A DNA stretch of 25,939 bases, from contig JALLAZ010000071.1 in the NCBI GenBank assembly GCA_036939755.1, positions 1 to 25,939 on the forward strand. The letters run 5' to 3'. The position numbers and the translations under genes are program-made. The notes under the pieces were generated by a model, which did no database searches, was not told the DNA's origin, and saw nothing but the letters and a program-made list of their open reading frames with translations. Of the stretch, positions 11,001 to 19,521 are shown piece by piece. How positions within the stretch are numbered: position 1 is the first letter of the stretch; each line of letters begins with the position of its first letter. This DNA is from Stephanodiscus triporus (Eukaryota > Bacillariophyta > Thalassiosirophyceae > Thalassiosirales > Thalassiosiraceae).

Positions 11001-12079
11001 AAGGCCGTGCGGGGCGCAGAGGTATGGATGTCCAGGGCAATGTCATCTACCTCGGCATGGAATGGTCGTATATTGAAAACCTAATGCTCGGACAAATTAC
11101 AAACGTCACTGGAAAGGAGCCCCGCTATCCAACTATGGCTCTACAGGGAGCCATCGCCGCGTCTAATGACCCAAATGACAAGAAACACTTTGTTCATGAT
11201 GAAAACAAGCCCGAGTTCGCACAGGCAATTCGTAAGATGCACCGCACCCAGCAGTGCTTTCCAACCATCACCGAGGAAGCGATGGAGTGGATGGCTGGGT
11301 CGACCTTGGAAGACTTCTGCCGTGGCGAAGAAAAGGTGGGGTATCTGGATATTTCCAAGCGTGTCATTCAAGGCCTTGGCTATGTAGACGAGGACATGAG
11401 GCTTGATATGGACCACAACGTGATTTCTATGGTCTGCGAAATGAATGACTACCTTCCTGAAGGAATTCACCTTTGTGCCATCCTTGAGCAGCTCTACCTT
11501 CGTTTTTGCTACATGAAAACCAAGGCATTTAAGGAGAGCGATTCTACTCAAAATGATTTGCTCGCTGTCCTTCTGCATGTTGTTGATCGCGTTCCAGCCA
11601 AGGAAGGGGAAGAGAGCCTTCAGGAGCTGCTCCGTGTGGCTCCGTCGGAAGGGAAGACTATCAATGAAGATGCTCTTGCAATGTGGCTTGAGACCGAGGA
11701 AATGTTGATGGATCAGCGAGACAAGATCAATGCCCTTGATATTGATGACCACGAGAAGGCAAAAATGAATCTTTTTCTCCCCCCAGCTGGCGCGGCTGGC
11801 AATGTGGGCCCCCCACTTGATAAGGGAGTCTATGAAATGATCATAACCAAGCAGAAGGGTTTCCGCGAAGACCAGAGCATTGAATGTCGCAATGATCTCA
11901 AGAATCGCATCTTCAAGCTTGGACACATCTGCCAAATTGCTCACAACAATCTTCAGCAGCCTCATGGAAAATATGACACTCTTGAGGTACACTTCCGTCG
12001 CTTGTTCAGCAATATCAAGTATAGTGTGGCTGATATGATGAGTCAGCTCACTGATCAAAGTGATCTTACCGAGGTTTAA
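8050..12079 (+). CDS. Ski2-like DExH-box RNA helicase, DDX60-related
   Basis: Exons 8050-8268, 8445-9133 and 9235-12079 give 1250 aa. The introns are 176 nt (phase 0) and 101 nt (phase 2). The first ATG in frame is 8050. The N-terminal 300 residues end in a Lys-rich segment (KDDKK/KDPKKDSKKDK type). The helicase core follows: motif I APTSSGKT (366-373), motif II DEVH (476-479), motif III SAT (504-506), and motif V/VI SDEALAYGVNMPFRS with QMQGRAGRRG near 890-900. The GVNMP and QMxGRAGRRG forms are typical of Ski2-like helicases and DDX60. DDX60-type proteins act in cytoplasmic RNA sensing or quality control; Ski2 feeds the RNA exosome. No signal peptide is seen. At 1250 aa it is shorter than human DDX60 (about 1700). 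Helicase identity is secure, but placement in the DDX60 branch rather than another Ski2-like branch is inference. Confidence 0.85.
8269..8444 (+). other. Helicase intron 1 (176 nt) containing a 24-base G run
   Basis: The donor AAG|GTGAGA and the acceptor CAAATAG join DGYVK to TYDRQEKK in phase 0. The run of 24 consecutive G at 8314-8337 explains why this intron is longer than its neighbours. No ncRNA structure was recognised inside it. Confidence 0.75.
9134..9234 (+). other. Helicase intron 2 (101 nt)
   Basis: The donor ACAG|GTGAGT and the acceptor ATCGCAG form a phase-2 junction. It restores an Arg codon and continues into FKDTLKYARK, just upstream of the helicase core. Confidence 0.78.
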
Positions 12080-12248
12080 TCAGGGAACAGAGATTACGTT
12101 GAGTAGTTTTTTGGAAGACGTGTCGCAGCGAAAAATACCTTATATCGTGACTTAGTAGTAGTTGCTATCGCAAGAGATGGGTACGGCACATTAATATCAA
12201 TTAGACTTCGCCAACTTTTAGAGATGAATGCCGCACTGCGTCTTATAA
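12080..12248. other. Convergent intergenic spacer
   Basis: A 169-bp AT-rich spacer lies between the stop codons of the DDX60-like gene (+) and the NusG-SAP gene (-). It should hold both polyadenylation regions. Nothing else can be recognised. Confidence 0.6.
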
Positions 12249-15014
12249 CTATTGACTCTGTAGCCGATTAATCAGCTCGAGTTTGTTCCCTCCAACTTTG
12301 AGGCCCCTGCTACGCAATAAATCCTTAAGCTCTGGCACAGTTAAGGAGGACAGATCATGGATTTTGGTTGTAGCCTGTGTAAGTCCAGTTTCTTCGGGAG
12401 GTTGTGACGCGCTAATCTGGACTTCCAATTTAGTTAGCTCGTTTCTTGGCAACTCAATCTCATTTGCAACATCATTAATCAAACTAGAAAAGAAGTCATT
12501 CTGCAATTCTTCATCATCTATTCTTCCCCGGGACAGCGCTTTGCCCATTTCTTGCTCGAGACTCGCGAAGAAATCATCATCGTCGTCTTTCCTCTCCTGC
12601 TTTTTCCCACTGCCATAACCACCCCCGAGTGACTGAGACAGTTCAGCCTCCAGACTGGAGAAAAAATCATCATCGTCCAAGTTCCTTTGAGACTTGACTT
12701 TCCCCGAACGAGAGGACGACGGTTGATCGAGCACTCCTCCCAGCTCGCTCATCAGGTTTTCGAAGAAGGAGTCCTCGGGACCTCCGCTCTTCTCCGTAAC
12801 CTTCGCATTCGGTCCAGCATAGTCGTGGTTACGCCCCCCTCGCGCTCTTGGTCCTCTGTCTTCTGATCTATCTTCACGCAGGTCGTTGCTGAGCTCACTC
12901 ATCAAGGAATCGAAGAAGTCGCCCTCTTTTCCGGCACCATCATCAAAATTTGACGACGCTGAGGTCCAATCGTCCTCGCGATCACGGGACTGCCGTGCGA
13001 CCGTCCGGCGTTCCCCGGCGTTCCCCCGTTCGCGTCTACTATCGGTCTCGCCGCGAGGGTTCCTTTTCTTATCGAATGCGTTTCCCCTTCCATCCCTGTC
13101 GTCGCGACGGCCCATCGGCGCACGATCTTTGTAAACTTCGGCCGTGCGCCGTTTGCGTTCTCTCTCCTCTTCTTCCGAATTGGCCTCAAATCCGTACTCT
13201 CCTCCATTCCTTCGTGGTATCGATTGCGAAAGATCGAATTCAATGAGGGGGGGGCGGGGGGGGGGCAGTGGTGCAAATTAGATTCATCGGCATCAAGCAA
13301 CACACGCACCAAGAGCTCCGCTCGGTTATCCCCCTGTCGAATTAGCGCGAAAAGAAGAGCGTATGAGTGCACTGGACGGGAAAACGATCATTGAAACGTA
13401 TAACGAAGCATCGCCAACGCAAACTCACCACGTATCCTGGCCCTTCGGTGGCCCCTCCTTGACCTTTTTCATCGCGGTCTCGGGTCGTCCGGCCGGCACA
13501 TTCGTTTCCCCGCCGCCCCCGCGTTGGCCGGCGCGTTTCTCCTCCCGGTAGGCGAGCCAGTTCCGTTCCTCCCTCCCGACGTCCTCGGCGCTACGGCCGA
13601 GCGCGTCGCGTCGATTATCGCCCGTCGTCTCCCCCCGCGCGACGCGATCCTCGCGTCGATTCCTCCCCGGCGCGACTCCCGCGCTCTGCAGCAGCCCGGA
13701 ACGCAGGGACGACGACGACGACGACGCGCGGTCGCCCGCGGTGCGCCCGCCTTCCACGGCGGGTGGGTCCCTCTTCCCGATGATGACGTCGAACTGATCC
13801 TGGTCGATGGGCGACGTCGGGCCGCCGAGCCCTCGCAGCGCCTCCAGGTCGGTCAATGGCCGGACGGCGTCTGGATCGAACCACTCGTCGTACGTTTGGC
13901 CGTACGTGAACATCCTGACCATGAGCATGCCGTCCTTCAGGCGACGGACCGTGCCGTCCTCCCCCTCGAAGTTCCCCCGCAGCACCTTGACCATCTGTCC
14001 CACGTCGTACCCCGCGTACTGCGCCAGCAGGTCCGATCCCGCGTCCGACCTGCCGGTGTAATCCCCCCCGAACATATCCTCGAAGATCTCCTGCTCCTCC
14101 TCCAATCCCTTGAATTTAGACACCTCCTCCGGCCCGAGCGGCAACGGCACCGGCGGGAGCCTCCTATTCCCCCTCCTGTTCACGGTGCCCATCCAGCTGC
14201 GCGCCAATTCCAATCCCTGCAGCGCCTCGTACACGTCCTCGGCCAGCCGTATCCTGCAGAAGACGTACCCGGGATATCGCACCCTCACGTCCACGACCTT
14301 CCTCCTGTCGCCGTGGGATCGCAGGTGTCTCTCCGTCGGCACGACGAACTTTTCCACGTCCGACGACGGGAAGTCGGCGCAAACCTGCCGACACTGGTTC
14401 AGCAGGTCGAGCTCGTTCCCAGCCACGCAATTGATCAGGTACCACGAGGTGCCGTCCGCCGGATCGTCTGCGTGGCCCGGCGTTTTCGGGATCGTGCGTT
14501 TTTTTTTTTTCCACGCCCCGAGATCGATTTTTTTTTTCGGAACCACCCCCCCCCCCGTCCGAGGGACGACGATGCGAAAAAAAGAAGGCACGAGAGCTAT
14601 TGAGTTATATTATACGCACGACGTAGGCAGGACGAAATTATTATATACGCGGCAGCGGCGGCGGGGGGAGGGGGAGGGAGGCGAATCTCCTCCCGCCCCC
14701 GTCATTCCCCCCGAAATATCGCGATAAAAAGAAGAAGAAGAAGAAAACTCACCCTCCTCGATCTCCAGTCGCTTCCACATCTTGCCCCGTAGGGCCGTGG
14801 ACTGGAGGGACCTACACGACGACGACGACGAGGAGGACCGCCACCACGACGACGATGCGGGAGGAGGAGGAGGTCGGAGGTCCTCCGTCCTCGTCCTCGT
14901 CGTCGTCGTCCTCGTCCTCGTCGAACGATGCGCCGACGTCGACGTCGACGACGAACGGAAGGCGCCGCTCCCCCCCGCGACCAGGAGGAGGGAGGCGCAG
15001 GCGATCGTCGTCAT
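12249..15014 (-). CDS. Plastid-targeted NusG/KOW-domain protein with C-terminal FF repeats and SAP domain
   Basis: The preferred model has exons 15014-14753, 14467-13429 and 13209-12249 (753 aa). A 24-nt extra exon at 13333-13310 also fits the frame. The N-terminus (MTTIACASLLLVAGGSGAF) is a signal peptide with a cleavage site next to Phe, the diatom plastid-targeting pattern, followed by a Ser/Thr/Arg-rich transit-like stretch. An NGN-like domain spans about 94-186 (TSWYLINCVAGNELDLL, KFVVPTERH, YPGYVFCRI, WMGTVN). A KOW motif lies at about 241-291 (GQMVKVLRGNFEGEDGTV). NusG proteins bind RNA polymerase and control pausing; this one would act on plastid transcription. The last exon has five FFxxLxxE-type repeats (Phe pairs near 532, 582, 616, 647 and 673) and a SAP domain at 718-752 (LTVPELKDLLRSRGLKVGG), a DNA/RNA-binding fold also found in plastid nucleoid proteins. 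NusG and targeting are firm; continuity with the SAP exon is splice inference. Confidence 0.8.
13210..13428 (-). other. NusG gene intron(s) before the SAP exon, with possible 24-nt microexon at 13333-13310
   Basis: The donor ACGTG|GTGAGT (phase 2) and the acceptor CCACGAAG join W to NGGEYGFE in frame as one 219-nt intron. An internal acceptor TTCGACAG and donor CTCTTG|GTGCGT bound a 24-nt segment in the same phase, which would give two introns of 95 and 100 nt. A G/C homopolymer tract (13247-13265) lies inside. Confidence 0.6.
14468..14752 (-). other. NusG gene intron 1 (285 nt; nearer alternative acceptor gives 156 nt)
   Basis: The donor GAGGAGG|GTGAGT is phase 1. The acceptor CACGCAG at 14468 gives EED|DPADGTSWY. 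A second in-frame acceptor, CTCAATAG at 14597, would instead retain 129 nt. That stretch contains runs of A (up to 12) and G, and would encode a Lys/Gly-rich segment. I prefer the longer intron because of those homopolymers and the smoother acidic junction. Confidence 0.6.
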
Positions 15015-15482
15015 CGATGGTCGATTCCTTCCCGCGCCGCTCATATCTCTCGAGGGGGGGGGGGGGGGGGGAGGGAGGGAGGGAGGGAAAGAACACCCCG
15101 ACGACGGGATCGCGGCCGGCGAACTGTGTAATTATATACTAACCCTTTTTACAAGCCCCCGGGGGGTCGGACGAATCGATGCTCCCTCGCGAACCTCTGG
15201 GGATGGTGGTATGGTATTTGTGGTTTAGAGTAGGAGTACTACTTAGGGTGCTAGGTAAAAATGGAGAAGAAGACGATTATGATGTTCATGTCCAAGCAAG
15301 AGAGAGACGCTTTGATTGATGTGTGTGTCTGTGCGGCGGGGAGAGGAGAGAGAACCTAGAGAACGTCTGGCCATCACACCCAGCCAACCACCACAAAATA
15401 ATAATTCCCTGTGTGGGAAAAGAAAATTTTATTTTTCGTCCCCGCCCCGCCCGCCCCGCCGGAAAGCAGTTTCGTTTTTATC
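15015..15482. promoter_or_regulatory. Divergent promoter region between NusG-SAP and DDX27
   Basis: A 468-bp region separates two outward-facing start codons. It has a run of 18 G at 15054-15071 followed by GGGA repeats up to about 15087, a strong candidate for G-quadruplex structure just upstream of the NusG-SAP start. The rest is AT-richer (15130-15300) with no supported coding sequence. Confidence 0.55.
15054..15087 (+). repeat. Poly-G / (GGGA)n tract
   Basis: Eighteen consecutive G are followed by AGGGAGGGAGGGAGGG. Several G3+ runs with one-base spacers meet the usual pattern for an intramolecular G-quadruplex. Confidence 0.85.
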
Positions 15483-18400
15483 ATGGCGGCGCTCCTCCCG
15501 ACGATCACCTCCGACGACGACGACGACGACGACGAGGACGGGTCGTCGTCGACCGCACGAGTCGAAGTCGGGGGAGGGGACAACCGCCGTCGTCGTCGTC
15601 GTCGGGCGATGACGGGAGCCGCCGACGACGACGACGACGAGGACGACGAGATGGACGAGGACCTCGAGTTCGGCGGACTCCTGGCGAGTTGTTTGTTTGT
15701 TTTTCTCGTCCTCCGCCCTCCCACCACCCCTCCCCCCCCCCGATATTCTCTTTTCCTTTAATACTCGTCCTCTCCCCCTGTCAAAGTTCTCATCCCTGCC
15801 CTCTCCACTCTCTCCCTCGTCCCATATTTTTTTATCTTCTTGCCCATTCTCTACTACCGTATCTATAATATAATATACTGCCAACCCAGGGAGAGGACGG
15901 CAGCGGCGCGGCGTTCCTAGACGGTCGCTACTCCGGCGGCGCGTCATCCTCGTGGAGCTACAGGTCGGCGCTGTCGTTGCTATCGAGGAACGACTCGGGA
16001 GACGACGGAACGACGATGATGGTGGCGGAGAGGACGAGCGTCGCGAGCATCATCGCCGCGGCGCGGTCGAACCTTCGACGGGGCGTCGACGACGAAGACG
16101 ACGTTAAAAATGACAAGGGGGAGGATAAGAAGGAGGATGGAGCGAAGGCAAGAGAGGAGGACGACGACGGGAGCGACGACGACGACGACGACGACGATGA
16201 CGACTCCGATGATGACGACTCCGATGACAGCAGCGACGACGGTGTCGACGACGCCGATCATGCGACGAACTCGATGGAGTCCGACGTGCTCAGGGTGCAG
16301 GAGAGGCAACGTCATCCGCAGAGAAAGGGGAAGAAGGAGGAGGACGGGAAATCTATGGGGGGGGGATCCGCCACCTCCTCCTGGGAGGAGAGGGTGGAGA
16401 AGGAGGGGACCCGTGACGAATCGGACGAAGACGACGACAACGACGACGACGATGACGATGAGGACCCGGAACGAGACGATGACGACAATGATGACGACGA
16501 CGAAGACGAGCGGAGGGAGGCTGCCAAGGCGGCGGCATTCTTCGACTCCTCGAGCGGCGTCGTCGTCGCCCCCTCCTCCGATGCCCCCTCGCGCATCGAC
16601 TCGTTCTCCATGCTCGGCATCTCCCGACCCCTCCTCCGGGGCGTGGCGTCGATGGGATTCGTATCGCCCACGCCGATACAGTCGAGCGTCGTGCCGGTGG
16701 CACTCGCGGGGAGGGACGTGTGCGCCTCGGCCGTCACGGGGAGTGAGTGTTTAATTTCTTGTGGTTTGTCCCGCGTCTATCTCTCTCTCTCCCCACCCCC
16801 CCCCAGTCTTGAAACGTCGCGATCCCTCGAAATTGTTCGGCGTCGAGACGTTCGGCACCTCTCGCGCATACGCTCCCACCCTGCTTTCTCTCGCTGTCTC
16901 TCGCGCTCACTCTCTCTCTCTCTCTCTATCCCTTCTTCTTCGCTCAAAAACGAAGGCGGAAAGACGGCGGCGTTCCTGCTCCCGATCATGGAACGGATAC
17001 TGCAACGCGGCGGCGGCCGCGCGACGTCGTCGGTTAGGCCGATCGCCGGGGGTAGGACGAGCTCCGCCACGCGGGCCCTGATCCTGGCCCCGACGAGGGA
17101 GCTCGCGGCGCAGTGCGTCTCCATGATGACGGCGATGGCCAAGTTCACCGACCTGCGGGCCGCCCTCATCGTCGGGGGGGCGAAGAACGTCATGTCTCAG
17201 GTGAGAAATGCGACGGGAAAAAAAAATGATCGGGCGGCGAGAGAGATTCGACGGGCGCCGACGACGACGACGCGTGCCGGTCGAATATCCATGCGGTTAG
17301 CACACTGCCATAGAGAAATGATTATTCGTTCAGTGATCAAATGTCTCTGCCATTGCTAACCAAGAATAAAAGTTGAGCCGAGTTACTATAGGAAACGTCC
17401 CGCATAGAAACTTATGGACTGCTGGGACGAGTCGAACACTCGTGACAATTCTTCGTCGTTGCGTAAATTGATATCTCGAACTTTAATTTTTTTCTCTCTC
17501 TCTCACCTCTTTGTCTTCTTGTCCCACCCCCGACTAACAACGAAGGCCGCCGAGCTACGCACCCGACCCGACGTCGTGGTGGCGACTCCCGGACGTTTGC
17601 TGGATCACATCGCGAACTCCCAGGGGGTGGACATGGACGACGTCGAGTTCCTCGTCCTCGACGAGGCGGACAGGCTCCTTGATCTCGGCTTTCAGGACGA
17701 GGTACACGAGATCGTTAAGTCGTGCCCCGCAGAACGACAGACGATGCTTTTCTCCGCGACGATGAGCACCAAGGTGGACGATCTGATCAGGCTGAGCCTG
17801 AAACGACCCGTGCGTATCTCGGCCACCGACAAGGAGAGGACTGGCAGGCCCGCCGGCTCAAACAACGGCGTCGAGGTGGCGCCGAGGCTCGAGCAGGAAT
17901 TCGTACGCGTCCGGGCTGGGAACGAGGGGGCCAACCGCGAGGGGATGCTCCTCGCGCTGCTGACTCGGACTTTCAGGGATCGAGTCATTGTCTTCTTCGA
18001 CACCAAGTCCGCCGCGCATCGGCTCATGATAGTGTGCGGCCTGTGCGGGATTAAGTGCGCCGAGCTTCACGGGAATCTGACTCAGGTGCAACGGTTGGAG
18101 GCGTTGGAGGCGTTCAGAGAGGGAAGCGTGGATGTCTTGCTCTGCACCGATCTCGCCGCGAGGGGTCTCGACATAACCGGCGTGGAGGCTGTTATCAATT
18201 TCGAGATGCCTTCTCAAGTCGAGACATACGTTCATAGGATCGGCCGCACGGCTCGGGCCGGAAGGGGGGGCAAGTCTTGCACTTTGATCGGCGAGGGAAG
18301 GCGGTATCTGATGAAGGAGGTCATCAAGGACGCGGACGAGAAGAATCGTAGGCAGAAACAGGACAGGAGCTCACAACCGATAGGTGTCATTCGTTCTCGA

Positions 18401-19202
18401 ACGATCCCCCCCGCCGTCATTGCGCATTTCGTGGCAAAGATCAATTCGCTCGAACGAACGATAAACGAGGTAATGGATGCCGAGACTGTCGCACGACTGG
18501 ATCGTATCGCAGAAATGGAGGCCGTGCGCGTGAAGAACATCATCGAGCACTCGGATTCCATCAAGTCCAGGCCGCAAAAGGAGTGGTTCGCCACACCCAA
18601 AGAAAAGATGTCGGTGAAGGCGGCGACCGCCGAGCGGAAGAGGTTAATGGAGGAGAAGGTTGGCACCGGAACTCATCGCATGACGCGGAAAAAGCGCAGA
18701 GCCCAAGAAGCGCGCGAGATGTTCCTCGAGGCCAAGGAAGAAGCTGCCAAGAAGGAGGAGGAGACCGGCAAGAAATCGAAGAAAGTGTTCACCGATGCTC
18801 AAATGAAAGGATCGGCTCGAGCGTCGAAGAGGAAAGATGCAGAGCGGGAGAAGGAGCTGGCGGCCAGAAGCCTCAATGACGACGATAAACGAAGGGATCG
18901 GAAGCTTAAACAAAAACGAAAGGCAGCAAATCCAGACGCTGCAGGCGATGGGGGATTATTCTCGGAAGAAATAGTAGCGCATGCGAAGAAACCAAAGAAA
19001 GAAACTACGGAAGCACCAGTGAAAAGCAGGTATGTAAAAATATGTCCTTGTTGCGGCTTCCTCACAAATTCCATGTCGACCAGGCTCATTTTCGTTACTT
19101 CTCGTTAGTTATACCTTTCATGAGCACGATCCTAACAAGAAGAAGGGCAAGAAGAAAGCTCACCATGCCTTTAAGAGTCGAAGCAAGTTTAAGCGTAGGT
19201 GA
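15483..19202 (+). CDS. DDX27: ATP-dependent RNA helicase DDX27/Drs1 (60S ribosome biogenesis)
   Basis: Exons 15483-15683, 15890-16742, 16956-17200, 17546-19029 and 19109-19202 give 958 aa. DDX27/Drs1 is a nucleolar DEAD-box helicase for large-subunit pre-rRNA processing. The first 200 or more residues are Asp/Glu-rich. The Q-motif region (GISRPLLRGVASMGFVSPTPIQ) is followed by motif I split across a splice site (AVTG-S|GKT), motif Ia (LAPTRELAAQ), ATPGRLLDH, motif II DEAD in VLDEADRLLDLGF, SAT, VIVFFDTK, CTDLAARGLDI, and motif VI HRIGRTARAGRGG. The tail is Lys-rich with coiled-coil character and ends in AFKSRSKFKRR, as is usual for DDX27. The split motif I, rejoined exactly, strongly supports the splice model. 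Intron 1 appears to use a GC donor. Intron 3 carries an H/ACA snoRNA. Confidence 0.92.
15684..15889 (+). other. DDX27 intron 1 (206 nt), probable GC-AG intron
   Basis: The frame demands a phase-0 junction FGGLL|GEDGSG. The only consensus-like donor at that point is CTG|GCGAGT, which starts with GC rather than GT. The intron is strongly pyrimidine-rich and ends in CCAACCCAG. A weak GT donor 12 nt downstream would add ASCL in frame. Confidence 0.6.
16743..16955 (+). other. DDX27 intron 2 (213 nt), splitting helicase motif I
   Basis: The donor GGGA|GTGAGT and the acceptor AACGAAG restore the Ser codon of the motif I GSGKT sequence. The intron carries CT-repeat runs (about 16783-16795 and 16911-16929). 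Confidence 0.85.
17201..17545 (+). other. DDX27 intron 3 (345 nt), host of an H/ACA snoRNA
   Basis: The donor CAG|GTGAGA and the acceptor AACGAAG join KNVMSQ to AAELRTRPDVV in phase 0, matching the DDX27 family. It is the longest intron in the window, and the middle 158 nt fold as a snoRNA. Confidence 0.85.
17293..17450 (+). ncRNA. Intronic H/ACA-box snoRNA (two hairpins)
   Basis: Hairpin 1 has an outer stem GGTTAGCA (17295-17302) with TGCTAACC (17354-17361). An internal loop follows, then an upper stem AGAGA (17312-17316) with TCTCT (17344-17348) and an apical TGAT/ATCA. Box H AGAATA (17363-17368) fits ANANNA. Hairpin 2 has an outer stem CGAGT (17379-17383) with ACTCG (17438-17442), an internal loop, an upper stem CGTCCC (17396-17401) with GGGACG (17424-17429), and CATA/TATG at the tip. 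Box ACA (17445-17447) is followed by three bases to the 3' end. The gap from each upper stem to its box is 14 nt (to H) and 15 nt (to ACA), which is the family rule. Such RNAs guide rRNA or snRNA pseudouridylation with Cbf5/dyskerin in the nucleolus. The target was not identified. Location inside a ribosome-biogenesis host gene supports the call. Confidence 0.82.
19030..19108 (+). other. DDX27 intron 4 (79 nt)
   Basis: The donor AGCAG|GTATGT and the acceptor CTCGTTAG form a phase-2 junction. It adds a 30-residue basic tail ending in KSRSKFKRR before TGA at 19200-19202, typical of the DDX27 C-terminus. Confidence 0.78.
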
Positions 19203-19521
19203 AAGTGTGAAAACAGTTGCAATTCGGCAACATTTGTTGTGTGTGCTGTGATACGTCCCTGTATTACGTTACATCAAAACTTAAGAAAATATCGCAAAGA
19301 TAAATTACACAAGCTTTTGTAATCACTCATACCACTGCAAACATTACTCGTTTAACCTCTTGTTTATCGTTCCACTGGAACAAGTTGTAATAGAAATTCA
19401 CACAATTCAATCATCTTGCGTGCATCTCTTTCCAGAAATGGAGCGGTGCCGAATGGCCTGGACCTGGCCTTTATCAACACAGCTGCTTCTGCGCAAGTAG
19501 AGCTAGCTCATCAAAGCGCCC
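19203..19521. other. Gene-free stretch after DDX27
   Basis: AT-rich sequence that should include the DDX27 3' UTR. A short open stretch at about 19438-19539 (NGAVPNGLDLAFINTAASAQ...) follows a plausible acceptor (CTTTCCAG) and could be a coding relic. No start or donor is visible, so it is not called as a gene. Confidence 0.4.

Noticed and set aside
11141..12058. 305-codon minus-strand open frame near the helicase 3' end
   Set aside because: It lies wholly within the well-supported helicase exon, and I see no domain or splice context for it.
13524..14603. 359-codon plus-strand open frame opposite the NusG exon
   Set aside because: GC-rich antisense shadow; the opposite strand encodes clear NGN and KOW motifs and continues from a plastid presequence.
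16761..17081. Alternative plus-strand frame over DDX27 intron 2 and exon 3
   Set aside because: It arises from CT repeats in the intron and breaks helicase motif I, which the spliced model restores perfectly.
17395..17450. tRNA-like GAGTCGAACACTC segment
   Set aside because: It resembles a T-arm at first sight, but there is no acceptor stem, D-arm or anticodon arm. The segment is fully explained as hairpin 2 of the H/ACA snoRNA.
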